This document shows, piece after piece, positions 1 to 7,196 of a stretch of DNA of 16,908 nt. The notes below the pieces were generated by a model. The model worked only from the letters and a program-made list of their open reading frames with translations, was not told the DNA's origin and searched no databases. A program made the translations under genes and the position numbers. How positions within the stretch are numbered: the stretch's first letter is position 1; each line of letters begins with the position of its first letter. The stretch comes from an uncultured Parasphingopyxis sp. (GTDB lineage Bacteria > Pseudomonadota > Alphaproteobacteria > Sphingomonadales > Sphingomonadaceae): NCBI GenBank assembly GCA_905479515.1, contig CAJQMX010000224.1, positions 1-16,908 on the forward strand, read 5' to 3'.

Positions 1-567
1 CAGCGCCGTTTCGCCCGAACGGCGGCCAAACAGCTCGATCACACCGATTCGTTCATGGCTAGCAGTGGTCGTGCGCAGGGCGTTGACCGCAGCAACAGAG
101 CGCGTGATGGCGGTGGAGAAACCGATGCAATAATCGGTGCCGTGCACGTCATTGTCCATCGTTTTGGGGATGGAGATAACCTTGAAGCCCTGATCGGAGA
201 GATGCGCGGAAAAGCGCAGGGTTCCGTCACCGCCCAGTGTGATCATCGCGTCGATGCCCAGCCGGTCAAGCACATGAAGCACATGATCCGTCCGGTCGCC
301 TTCGCTCTGGGTTCGCGGGTCAGTACGCGATGTGTGGAGGATCGTTCCGCCGCTGCGATCAATGCCGCGCACACGGGCGTGATCAAGCGTCCAGCTTTGC
401 GCCGCTATGGTCGCCGGATCGTCTGGGTCGATACGCAGAAACCCTTCCCAGCCGCGCCGGAAACCGGTTACCTGCCACCCTTCGTCTAGCGCACCGAGCG
501 TGATCGCGCGGATACAGGCGTTCAATCCCGGTACGTCACCGCCGCCTGTGAGTATCCCGATATGGAT
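1..567 (-). CDS. pfkA: 6-phosphofructokinase, N-terminal part (cut by left window edge)
   Basis: Phosphorylates fructose 6-phosphate to the 1,6-bisphosphate in cytosolic glycolysis. About 189 codons are present and the C-terminus lies outside the window. Visible family motifs, in order, are GGGDVPGLN near the N-terminus (phosphoryl-donor loop), [16 protein letters not shown], and PKTMDND with the catalytic Asp region. The GGDG motif is typical of ATP-using enzymes, whereas Lys in PKTMDND occurs in PPi-type and mixed 'group III' enzymes, so ATP is the likelier donor but not certain. The reading frame has no ATG, GTG or TTG before the first motif. Candidate starts are ATC at 567, which gives (M)[10 protein letters not shown] and sits 6 nt after an AGGGGG Shine-Dalgarno-like run, or ATA at 573, which overlaps the TAG stop of the upstream gene. 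I chose 567 for spacing and fit to family N-termini. It is probably translationally coupled to the zinc-ribbon gene. Confidence 0.88.
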   Translation of the reverse strand, partial: MHIGILTGGGDVPGLNACIRAITLGALDEGWQVTGFRRGWEGFLRIDPDDPATIAAQSWTLDHARVRGIDRSGGTILHTSRTDPRTQSEGDRTDHVLHVLDRLGIDAMITLGGDGTLRFSAHLSDQGFKVISIPKTMDNDVHGTDYCIGFSTAITRSVAAVNALRTTTASHERIGVIELFGRRSGETAL

Positions 568-569
568 AG

Positions 570-1298
570 CTATCCCCCTTCGAAGGGCACGAATTGAAGG
601 TTCAGTTCCTCGGCATTGCGCGGAATGTCGATCTCGGCGGAGTTGAACTCCACCATCTCGCGCGGCGGCAAGGAGGTTTGCGGGGCCTGGATTGTCCAGT
701 CATAGACGACGGCGCCCTGCGCATTGCGGAGTTCGGCCCGGATATCGGGCACGGGTTGTTCCTCATCGGTCATGTTCACGATCCGGCCGGAAATCGACAG
801 CAGTTCATGGCCGCTTTCCAATGTGCGGCGTTCGGGGCTGCGCACGAGCTGCACATCCAGTGCGCTATCGGCTTCACTACCGCCTATTCCAGAAATGAAG
901 CTCGGTGGACCAAACCAGACAACGGCACCGATTCCAGCCGCGAGGAACAGGAATAGCCCGACGGCAATCGCTGTCCACATCTTTGCCGGGTTGCGCCGGG
1001 GTTTGAACGGCGGTTCGTGCGCAAAGGGATCATTGCCATCGTTCAAGGGTGCCCGGGGTGCGGGCTTTTCGACGCGGGCTTCTTCCCTGGAGGGCTCTTC
1101 AGCCACCGTCTCAGGAAATTCCTGTTGCACGGGCGGTGGAGGCGGTGGAGGCGGAGCGGGGGCTGCCGTCACGGTCTCCGGACCCTCTGCAAACCAGCTA
1201 TTCTTGCAATTGGCGCAGCGCACTTGTCGGCCCTCAATGCCGATAGCCGTATCGGGCACCAGATATCGTGTTGAACAGGCAGGACAAACAAGGATCAT
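570..1298 (-). CDS. Zinc-ribbon (MJ0042-type) membrane protein with DUF3426-like domain
   Basis: A 242-residue protein of unknown precise function. Residues 1-38 form a zinc ribbon with Cys5-x2-Cys8 and Cys28-x2-Cys31, starting [12 protein letters not shown] as in the MJ0042/zinc_ribbon_5 family. Residues 41-105 are a low-complexity linker with a run of eight prolines near residue 50 followed by acidic and basic patches. One transmembrane segment lies at about 107-129. Residues 140-242 resemble the DUF3426 beta-rich domain ([10 protein letters not shown] then AELRNAQG). Topology is probably N-in, with the ribbon cytoplasmic and the C-domain periplasmic. An in-frame ATG 117 nt upstream would add 39 residues that do not resemble the family, so the start at the zinc ribbon is preferred although no strong Shine-Dalgarno precedes it. 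It is divergent from ftsE and directly upstream of the phosphofructokinase gene. Confidence 0.85.
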   Translation of the reverse strand: MILVCPACSTRYLVPDTAIGIEGRQVRCANCKNSWFAEGPETVTAAPAPPPPPPPPVQQEFPETVAEEPSREEARVEKPAPRAPLNDGNDPFAHEPPFKPRRNPAKMWTAIAVGLFLFLAAGIGAVVWFGPPSFISGIGGSEADSALDVQLVRSPERRTLESGHELLSISGRIVNMTDEEQPVPDIRAELRNAQGAVVYDWTIQAPQTSLPPREMVEFNSAEIDIPRNAEELNLQFVPFEGG

Positions 1299-1424
1299 GC
1301 GAAAGGAACGCCAACTGGTTGCATACAGGTTGTGATCTACGCGGGCAGGGGGCTTGCTGGCAAGTTGGTTCCGCTGTGCGTTGTGTGCTTTACGCCGGAT
1401 GGCGGCTTGTGCCATGGCTTCCAG
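1299..1424. promoter_or_regulatory. Divergent intergenic region between zinc-ribbon gene and ftsE
   Basis: These 126 bp must hold the start signals for both the minus-strand zinc-ribbon/phosphofructokinase pair and the plus-strand ftsEX operon, since the genes face away from each other. I see a small inverted repeat at 1353-1364 (CTTGC-TG-GCAAG) but no clear -35/-10 pair. The assignment as regulatory rests on gene orientation only. Confidence 0.35.
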
Positions 1425-2159
1425 ATGGCCACGACAATTGTCCAGTTCGAAAATGTCGGGCTGCGCTACGGTACGGGCGCAGAGACGCTGTCTGACGTCA
1501 GCTTCTCACTGAATGGCGGCGGTTTCTACTTTCTCACCGGTCCGTCCGGCGCTGGCAAAACATCGCTTTTGAAACTTCTGTATCTGGCACAGCGGCCGAG
1601 CCGCGGGCTCATCCGTCTGTTTGACGAGGATGTGGTGACCTTGCCGCGGGACAGGCTTCCCGGATTTCGGCGGCGAATCGGGGTGGTGTTTCAGGATTTC
1701 CGTCTCGTCCCGCATCTCTCGGCGTTCGACAATATTGCCCTGCCGCTGCGCGTCGCCGGGGTTGAGGAAGACGAACTTGCAACACCAGTCAACGAAATGC
1801 TGGCCTGGGTTGGCCTGTCCGATCGTGCCAGCGCCCGGCCGGCAACGCTTTCCGGCGGGGAACAACAGCGGGTCGCCATCGCCCGCGCGGTTATTGGCCG
1901 TCCTGAAATCCTGATTGCGGATGAACCAACCGGCAATGTGGATCCGGAAATGGCGGCACGGCTGCTGCATCTGTTCGATGCGCTGAACAAGCTGGGTACG
2001 ACTCTGGTTGTCGCGACTCATGACATTCACCTTCTGAGCCGGGTTTCCACGGCTCAGATGATGCGGCTTGAGGCTGGGCGTTTGTCCGACCCGACAGGCG
2101 CTCTTAAAAACCCACCACGCGAACCGCGCGGCGGCAAGCGCGGGAAACCCAGCGCATGA
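1425..2159 (+). CDS. ftsE: Cell-division ABC transporter ATP-binding protein FtsE
   Basis: ATPase subunit of the FtsEX complex, which sits at the division site under the inner membrane and in characterised bacteria controls periplasmic peptidoglycan hydrolases. It has 244 residues, slightly longer than typical FtsE because of a basic tail. Walker A is GPSGAGKT at 39-46, Q-loop Gln90, signature LSGGE at 142-146, Walker B ILIADEP at 162-168, and H-loop His199. The C-terminal 20 residues are Pro/Gly/Arg/Lys-rich. The frame is open further upstream (ATG-less to 1332), but the chosen start at [11 protein letters not shown] fits the family N-terminus. It overlaps ftsX by 4 bp (ATGA), indicating translational coupling. 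The main alternative would be a LolD-type ATPase, but the FtsX partner settles the call. Confidence 0.95.
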   Translation: MATTIVQFENVGLRYGTGAETLSDVSFSLNGGGFYFLTGPSGAGKTSLLKLLYLAQRPSRGLIRLFDEDVVTLPRDRLPGFRRRIGVVFQDFRLVPHLSAFDNIALPLRVAGVEEDELATPVNEMLAWVGLSDRASARPATLSGGEQQRVAIARAVIGRPEILIADEPTGNVDPEMAARLLHLFDALNKLGTTLVVATHDIHLLSRVSTAQMMRLEAGRLSDPTGALKNPPREPRGGKRGKPSA

Positions 2160-3049
2160 CATTGCCATTCGCCGCCAGTCCGGCTGAACGCAGACTGCTC
2201 ACCGAAGGGCGTCTTTCCGGCCCGATGCCTTGGGTGATCGCTATCATGATGTTTCTCACGGTGCTGGCGGCGGCCGGGGGGCTTGCCCTCAACAATGCTG
2301 CGCGCAACGTCACGGGCAGCATTGCCCAGCGGATTACGGTCCAGATTGTCGAGGCCAATCCCGATCTGCGTGAGCAGCAGACGCGCGCCGCGATGACCGC
2401 GCTTTCGGCCATGGAAGGCGTGACCGAAGTGACCCGGGTTCCCGATGCCGAGATCGAAGCGCTGATCGAGCCCTGGATTGGCGGGGCAGGGGAAGAAGAG
2501 GGGATTCCGGTCCCCACGATGATCGATGCAGATCTTACCGAAGAGGCCCATGACCGGCTCGATTTGGTGGAAGAGGCGATTGTCGCTGTCGCCCCGGCGG
2601 CACGGGTGGACGATCATGCGCAGTTTCTTGCCCCGCTTGCCGGGCTCATTGGTTCATTGACCTGGCTTGCGCTCGCTTTGGTGCTGCTAACGGCCAGCGC
2701 ATTGGCGGCGTCGGTGATCCTTGCCGTTCGCGCCGCACTTAACACGCATCGCGGCACGATTGAGGTGCTGCACCTGATGGGGGCAACGGATATCCAGATT
2801 GCCCGCCTGTTTCAGCGGCGCATTGCGCTTGACGCGTTGCTGGGCGGTGCAGTTGGATTTCTGTGCGCCCTGATCGTGTTGTTGCTCCTCGGGCAGCGGA
2901 TTGGCGCAGTGGGATCGGAGTTGCTGGGTTCCGCGACCTTGCCTTTATTGGCCTGGCTTATTCTCATTCTCCTGCCGATTATCGGTGCGATCATGTCGAC
3001 ATTGGTCGCGCGGTTTACCGTGATCGGTGTTCTCAAGAAAATGCTGTAG
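2156..3049 (+). CDS. ftsX: Cell-division ABC transporter permease FtsX
   Basis: Membrane subunit of FtsEX. It has 297 residues with four predicted transmembrane segments at about 24-45, 166-192, 225-248 and 262-284. The large periplasmic loop (about 46-160) between TM1 and TM2 is where FtsX contacts hydrolase activators in other bacteria. The cytoplasmic stretch after TM2, with RGTIEVLHLMGATD at 199-212, is the typical FtsX coupling motif that docks on FtsE. The start ATG overlaps the ftsE stop codon. The loop is unusually acidic around residues 110-117 (AGEEEG). The protein ends in a short basic tail and is followed 9 nt later by the next gene of the operon. Confidence 0.93.
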   Translation: MTLPFAASPAERRLLTEGRLSGPMPWVIAIMMFLTVLAAAGGLALNNAARNVTGSIAQRITVQIVEANPDLREQQTRAAMTALSAMEGVTEVTRVPDAEIEALIEPWIGGAGEEEGIPVPTMIDADLTEEAHDRLDLVEEAIVAVAPAARVDDHAQFLAPLAGLIGSLTWLALALVLLTASALAASVILAVRAALNTHRGTIEVLHLMGATDIQIARLFQRRIALDALLGGAVGFLCALIVLLLLGQRIGAVGSELLGSATLPLLAWLILILLPIIGAIMSTLVARFTVIGVLKKML

Positions 3050-3058
3050 GGTAGCGGG

Positions 3059-3589
3059 ATGATACGGCGTGTCCTCTCCTTGATCCTGCTGCTCTGGGCG
3101 CTTGGCTTTGCGGTGTTCGTGGTCGGCCTGCCTGGCCCGGCTGAGCCACAGGAGACGGATGCGATCATTGTGCTCACGGGCGGTGAGAACCGGATTGATC
3201 GGGGTATCGCCCTGCTTGAGGCCGGACGGGCGCAGCGCATGCTCGTGTCCGGCGTCAACCGAACCGTGCGCCCGGTTGAGCTGGCTGAGCAAACCGGAAC
3301 ACCTGAGGCGCTGTTCGATTGCTGCATAGATCTGGGGCAGGAGGCCGTTGATACGCGCAGCAATGGTGAGGAAGCGGCGCGCTGGGTGCGCGAAAACCAA
3401 TTCACCAGCGTCCGGCTTGTCACGACGGACTGGCATATGCCGCGCGCGCGGTTCGAGCTGCTGCGCGAACTGGACGATGGCGTGACATTGCTTCCCGATG
3501 CCGTGCCAAGCGATCCCAGTTTCATGCAACTGTTTCTGGAATATAACAAATATCTGCTGCGACGCGTCAGTGCGATTATTGGTCTGTAG
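3059..3589 (+). CDS. YdcF/ElyC-like DUF218 membrane-anchored protein
   Basis: A 176-residue member of the DUF218 (YdcF-like) family. Residues 5-24 form an uncleaved signal anchor. The conserved elements then follow: DAIIVLTGG at 34-42, LVSGV at 62-66, the acidic segment ending VDTRSNGEEA near 97-106, and LVTTDWHMPRAR at 120-131. The domain is expected in the periplasm. DUF218 proteins such as ElyC and SanA affect envelope integrity, but a reaction is not established for this short form. It starts 9 nt after ftsX and ends 6 nt before plsC, so it belongs to the ftsEX operon, which supports an envelope-related role (inference). Confidence 0.8.
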   Translation: MIRRVLSLILLLWALGFAVFVVGLPGPAEPQETDAIIVLTGGENRIDRGIALLEAGRAQRMLVSGVNRTVRPVELAEQTGTPEALFDCCIDLGQEAVDTRSNGEEAARWVRENQFTSVRLVTTDWHMPRARFELLRELDDGVTLLPDAVPSDPSFMQLFLEYNKYLLRRVSAIIGL

Positions 3590-3595
3590 GGCGTC

Positions 3596-4291
3596 ATGGC
3601 GGCACTAAGGACGCTTCTCTTCATGCTCGTTTTTTACGGGCTGACCATTATTTGGGTGGCCGCGGCGTTGATCGGCGCGGCTTTCGGCGAATCGCCGATG
3701 CATCGTGTGATCTTTGCCTGGGTGCGGTTTCATCATTGGTGCGCGCGCTGGCTTCTCGGCATCACGGTGCGGATCGAAGGGGAAATTCCCGAGGGGCAGT
3801 ATCTGTTTGCTGCCAAGCATCAGGCGATGTTCGAAACAATCGATCTGCTCAACCTGCTCGATACCCCGGCGCCGGTTCTGAAAAAGGAGCTGACGACGAT
3901 TCCGGGCTGGGGGTGGCTGGCGACGCGCTATGGGGGCATCGCTGTTGATCGTGCCGGCGGCGCGGCCGCGATGCGTGCGATGCTGAAACGGACACGGGCT
4001 GTGCTTGCCGATGGCCGGTCCGTTATTATCTTTCCGGAAGGGACGCGGGTCATGCCCGGAGAGGCACCGCCGCTTCAGGCCGGCTTTGCCGGGCTCTACA
4101 AGGTGTTTGACCTGCCGGTCGTGCCGATTGCCATACGCAGCGGGCATGTCTGGCCGCGCAAGGGCTGGATCAAATATCCGGGCGTCGTGACATACCGCTT
4201 CTTCGACCCCATCCCGACCGGCCTGCCGCGTGAAGAAATCAAGGCGCGCGTGCATGCGCAGATCAACAGTTTAGAGGGAAAGGGAGACTAG
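3596..4291 (+). CDS. plsC: 1-acyl-sn-glycerol-3-phosphate acyltransferase (PlsC family)
   Basis: Probably transfers a fatty acyl group to lysophosphatidic acid to form phosphatidic acid at the inner membrane. It has 231 residues with an N-terminal membrane segment at about 5-28. The acyltransferase blocks are: motif I His75-x4-Glu80 (KHQAMFE, with Glu where the textbook motif has Asp), motif II GGIAVDR at 113-119, motif III FPEGTR at 146-151, and motif IV VVPIAI at 175-180. Alphaproteobacterial family members with KHQ-x3-ET at motif I are familiar to me, so the Glu is not a sign of inactivation. It is the last gene of the ftsEX operon, and its 3' end overlaps convergent hisC by 21 bp. A related lipid acyltransferase with another acceptor cannot be excluded. 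Confidence 0.86.
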   Translation: MAALRTLLFMLVFYGLTIIWVAAALIGAAFGESPMHRVIFAWVRFHHWCARWLLGITVRIEGEIPEGQYLFAAKHQAMFETIDLLNLLDTPAPVLKKELTTIPGWGWLATRYGGIAVDRAGGAAAMRAMLKRTRAVLADGRSVIIFPEGTRVMPGEAPPLQAGFAGLYKVFDLPVVPIAIRSGHVWPRKGWIKYPGVVTYRFFDPIPTGLPREEIKARVHAQINSLEGKGD

Positions 4292-5371
4292 TTCCTCAAG
4301 CGCCGCGGCAACACCGCGCGTCTCGTCTTCGGTGCCGATGGTGATACGCAGGCCATGGGCCAGATCCTGCCCCGGTAGCCAGCGGGTGATATAACCCCGT
4401 TCCATCAGCCCTTTAAAAGCCGTTTCCGCGCTGAGCTTGCCCTCGAACAGGACCAGCAGGAAATTCGCTTCGGACGGCACGGCACGAAGCCCGGCATTGC
4501 CCATCGCGGCGATCCGTTCAGCCAACCACGCGCGCCACTGCGCATTGTGCGCGCGGCTTGTTTCGACGAAATCCTGATCGCCCAGAGCGGCAAGAGCAGC
4601 AGCTTGCCCGGCGGTGGTGACGTTAAAGGGCGCGCGAATGCGGTTCAGCGCCTCGATAACAGGCGCCGGGCCATAGCCCCAGCCAATCCGCTCGGCTGCC
4701 AGTCCGTATATCTTCGAAAATGTCCGCGTTACCAATATGTTGGTTGCGCTGCGTGCAAGCTCCAGCGGGGCTGCGGCAAGGGCGGGGTCGAGATATTCGG
4801 CATAGGCCTGATCGATCACCAACAGGCAGTCTGGCGGCATGGCGTCATGCAGGCGGGTAACCTCGGCCATGCTCGTGTAGGTGCCCGTCGGATTGTTCGG
4901 ATTGGCGAGGAAGATCACACGTGTCTGCGGCGTGATGGCGGCGATCAGCGCGTCGACATCGGTGGCATAATCCTTGTCATCCGCCTCAACCGGTGCTGCG
5001 CCGACACGCTGCGCCGCCAGCGGATAGACGGTGAAACCGTAACGCACATAAAGCACCTCATCGCCCTGCCCGGCATAGGCCCCGGCTGCGATATGGAGGA
5101 TCTCGTCCGATCCTGTGCCGCAGATGATCCGCTCTGTCTCAATCCCATTATGGGCGGCAATTGCTTCACGCAGGGCCGTCGATGCCGGATCTGGATAGCG
5201 TGCAAGGCTGCCGCGCGCCTCTGCCAGCGCCTCTTCCGCGGATGGGCTCGTCCCCAGCGGATTCTCGTTGGATGAGAGCTTGGCAAGGGGCGCGCCGGAC
5301 CCGCCTTTCGAAAGGCCGGGCGTATAGGGCGTCATCGCCGCTATCCAGGGTTTGGGAGTTGGTCCGCTCAT
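4271..5371 (-). CDS. hisC: Histidinol-phosphate aminotransferase
   Basis: PLP-dependent class I/II (fold type I) aminotransferase converting imidazole-acetol phosphate and glutamate to histidinol phosphate in histidine synthesis. It has 366 residues, normal for HisC. Visible features are LSSNENPLG at 32-40, CGTGSDEILH at 84-93, ANPNNPTG at 156-163, DQAY at 187-190, and the PLP-lysine motif TFSKIYGLAAERIGWG with Lys220. The C-terminus carries LRITIGTEDE, the substrate-carboxylate binding arginine region. The frame is open 222 nt further upstream, but that extension runs through the inverted repeat and lacks homology, so the ATG at 5371 is used. No clear Shine-Dalgarno is seen. It stands alone, not in a his cluster. 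Aromatic aminotransferase activity is a possible alternative or extra role. Confidence 0.92.
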   Translation of the reverse strand: MSGPTPKPWIAAMTPYTPGLSKGGSGAPLAKLSSNENPLGTSPSAEEALAEARGSLARYPDPASTALREAIAAHNGIETERIICGTGSDEILHIAAGAYAGQGDEVLYVRYGFTVYPLAAQRVGAAPVEADDKDYATDVDALIAAITPQTRVIFLANPNNPTGTYTSMAEVTRLHDAMPPDCLLVIDQAYAEYLDPALAAAPLELARSATNILVTRTFSKIYGLAAERIGWGYGPAPVIEALNRIRAPFNVTTAGQAAALAALGDQDFVETSRAHNAQWRAWLAERIAAMGNAGLRAVPSEANFLLVLFEGKLSAETAFKGLMERGYITRWLPGQDLAHGLRITIGTEDETRGVAAALEELVSLSL

Positions 5372-5479
5372 GGCGACACCGCTAGAGCGATTCTCGGCCG
5401 TCTGAAACCCAAAAAGGCCGATAATAGTATCTGTCGGACTCACCCTTGCGATTGAGCGCCGCACCAGCCCATTCGCCCA

Positions 5480-5519
5480 ACCCGGCCTCCCATAGAATAG
5501 ACTGAGTGGGAGGCCGGGT
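5480..5519. repeat. Perfect 13-bp inverted repeat between hisC and metX
   Basis: Arms at 5480-5492 (ACCCGGCCTCCCA) and 5507-5519 are exact reverse complements, separated by a 14-nt AT-richer loop. As RNA it would be a very stable hairpin on either strand. No T-tract follows on either side, so it is not a standard intrinsic terminator. It lies 109 bp upstream of the hisC start and 107 bp upstream of the metX start. It could be an operator, a leader hairpin of hisC, or one copy of a dispersed intergenic palindrome. The sequence alone does not decide. Confidence 0.85.
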
Positions 5520-5586
5520 GGGGGAGAGGGCCGGTGCCGCGATTTCCTGCCACGGAAATTCTGACAAACAGAAACCCAAAGCCGCG

Positions 5587-5615
5587 TTGACAAGCTGGCC
5601 CCCCGCGCCCTAGCG
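5587..5615 (+). promoter_or_regulatory. Candidate metX promoter
   Basis: A perfect -35 hexamer TTGACA lies at 5587-5592, followed by a 17-nt spacer and CTAGCG at 5610-5615 as a weak -10. Transcription would begin near 5621-5623, only a few bases before the metX ATG at 5626. Together with the absence of a Shine-Dalgarno sequence, this suggests a very short or absent 5' leader. Confidence 0.45.
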
Positions 5616-5625
5616 CCGCTTCTCT

Positions 5626-6768
5626 ATGGCGGACGACAGCTCCCCCTTTGGCGCCGCGCGCGCTATCACCTTGCCCGGGCCATTGGCGCTTGATGGCGGG
5701 GCATCGCTTGCGCCCGTCGATATTGCGTATGAGACATATGGCACGCTCAACGAAGCGCGCTCCAACGCGATCCTTATCTGCCATGCGCTGACCGGAGATC
5801 AGCATGTCGCATCCATCCACCCGGTAACCGGAAAGCCCGGCTGGTGGACGCGCATGGTGGGTGAAGGCAAACCGGTTGATCCGTCCCGGCATTTCATCAT
5901 CTGCACCAATGTGCTCGGCAGCTGCATGGGCAGCTCTGGCCCGGCCAGCCTTGCGGAAGACGGCCAGCCCTATGCGATGCGCTTTCCTGTCATCACGATC
6001 CGCGACATGGTTCGCGCTCAGGCGATGCTGCTCGATCATCTTGGCATCGATACGCTTGCAGCCGTGATCGGCGGCTCGATGGGCGGTATGCAGGTGCTGG
6101 AATGGGCGGCCTGCTATCCCGAGCGCCTCCGCTCGGCGGTCGCCATTGCCACGGCTGCGCGCCACTCCGCCCAGAATATCGCCTTTCACGAAGTCGGGCG
6201 ACAGGCGATCATGGCGGATCCAAACTGGCGCGGCGGCGATTATTATGCCGATGGCGCCCAACCGACCAAGGGGCTTTCCGTGGCCCGCATGGCCGCGCAT
6301 ATCACCTATCTCTCCGAAGAAGGGCTGACCGAGAAATTCGGGCGTCGCCTGCAGGCGAAACCGGGGCAGGATACTGGCGCAAAGAGTTTCGGCTTCGACG
6401 CCGATTTCCAGATCGAAAGCTATTTGCGGCATCAGGGGATCAGCTTTGTCGATCGCTTCGACGCGAACAGCTATCTCTATATCACGCGCGCGATGGACTA
6501 TTTCGATTTGGCTGAGGAGCATGGCGGCCTGCTCGCCAATGCCTTTGCCGGATCGTCGACGCGCTTTTGCGTGATCAGTTTCGACAGCGACTGGCTGTAT
6601 CCGACGAACGAAGCAAAGGTTATCGTGCGCGCGCTCAATGCGGGCGGCGCAGAGGTTAGCTTCGTCGAACTGCCCAGCCCCTTTGGCCATGACGCCTTCC
6701 TGCTTGATACGCCGGGTTTGAATGAAACGGTGGACGGGTTTCTGAAAGCGGGGGAGGCCGGCGCATGA
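5626..6768 (+). CDS. metX: Homoserine O-acyltransferase MetX
   Basis: Acylates the hydroxyl of homoserine from acetyl-CoA or succinyl-CoA, the first committed step of methionine synthesis. It has 380 residues with an alpha/beta-hydrolase fold. The nucleophile elbow is GGSMGGMQ with Ser151, the catalytic Asp322 lies in SDWLYP, and His355 in GHDAF. The [14 protein letters not shown] block at 95-108 is a MetX signature. Sequence inspection alone does not tell acetyl- from succinyl-transferase, since both occur in this family. The start is fixed: an in-frame TAG sits at 5611-5613 and the next Met is residue 77, past conserved sequence. No Shine-Dalgarno precedes it. The stop overlaps the next start by 4 bp. 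Confidence 0.94.
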   Translation: MADDSSPFGAARAITLPGPLALDGGASLAPVDIAYETYGTLNEARSNAILICHALTGDQHVASIHPVTGKPGWWTRMVGEGKPVDPSRHFIICTNVLGSCMGSSGPASLAEDGQPYAMRFPVITIRDMVRAQAMLLDHLGIDTLAAVIGGSMGGMQVLEWAACYPERLRSAVAIATAARHSAQNIAFHEVGRQAIMADPNWRGGDYYADGAQPTKGLSVARMAAHITYLSEEGLTEKFGRRLQAKPGQDTGAKSFGFDADFQIESYLRHQGISFVDRFDANSYLYITRAMDYFDLAEEHGGLLANAFAGSSTRFCVISFDSDWLYPTNEAKVIVRALNAGGAEVSFVELPSPFGHDAFLLDTPGLNETVDGFLKAGEAGA

Positions 6769-7196
6769 CCCTGCCTGCCGGATATGATCTGACAGAAGAT
6801 CAGGCGCGGATCGATGCGGTCGCCGCCCATGCCTATCTGACGCGCGCCTATTGGTCGCCGGGAATTTCCGCCGACACCGTCGCCCGCGCGATTTCCAACA
6901 GCCATTGTATCGCGGTGTTTCATGCGAGCGAGCAGGTTGCGATGGCGCGGGTGATTACCGATTGGGCAGCCTTTGCCTATCTGGCCGATGTCTATGTGCT
7001 TGAGGCGCATCGCGGCCAGGGGCTGTCCAAGGCGATGCTCGGTCACCTGCACGGCGATTCGCGGTTGCAGGGCTTGCGCCGCTGGGTGCTTTTTACACGC
7101 GACGCACATAGCCTGTACGAACAGTTTGGCTGGTTCATCAGCAAACATCCCGAACGGCTTATGCTGTTCGATAATCCGGAGGCTTTTGCAGCATGA
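6765..7196 (+). CDS. GNAT-family N-acetyltransferase between metX and metW
   Basis: A 143-residue protein with the GNAT fold pattern. The acetyl-CoA motif A is [10 protein letters not shown] at 82-91 (R-G-x-G-L), preceded by the beta-4 strand [10 protein letters not shown] at 71-80. The later [14 protein letters not shown] at 110-123 is the usual alpha-4/beta-6 region with a conserved Tyr. The substrate is unknown; family members acetylate amines on small molecules, antibiotics or proteins. It overlaps both metX and metW by 4-bp ATGA junctions, so all three are translated together. That suggests a methionine-linked role, but this is inference from position only. Confidence 0.88.
   Translation: MTLPAGYDLTEDQARIDAVAAHAYLTRAYWSPGISADTVARAISNSHCIAVFHASEQVAMARVITDWAAFAYLADVYVLEAHRGQGLSKAMLGHLHGDSRLQGLRRWVLFTRDAHSLYEQFGWFISKHPERLMLFDNPEAFAA

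Noticed and set aside
1128..1166. G-rich repeat on the plus strand (GGCGGTGGA units), possible G-quadruplex or simple repeat
   Set aside because: It is explained by the poly-proline codons of the zinc-ribbon protein on the minus strand.
1299..1415. N-terminal extension of the zinc-ribbon protein to an upstream ATG
   Set aside because: The extra 39 residues show no family resemblance and would push into the divergent ftsE control region. The zinc ribbon normally begins at the N-terminus.
3818..3835. PlsC motif I has Glu in place of Asp (HX4E), possible loss of activity
   Set aside because: The charge is kept, the other motifs are intact, and family members with KHQ-x3-ET are familiar from alphaproteobacteria.
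5372..5625. A SAM-responsive riboswitch in front of metX
   Set aside because: I could not match SAM-II or SAM/SAH conserved cores in this spacer. The hairpin there is a simple long palindrome, and the likely metX promoter lies downstream of it.
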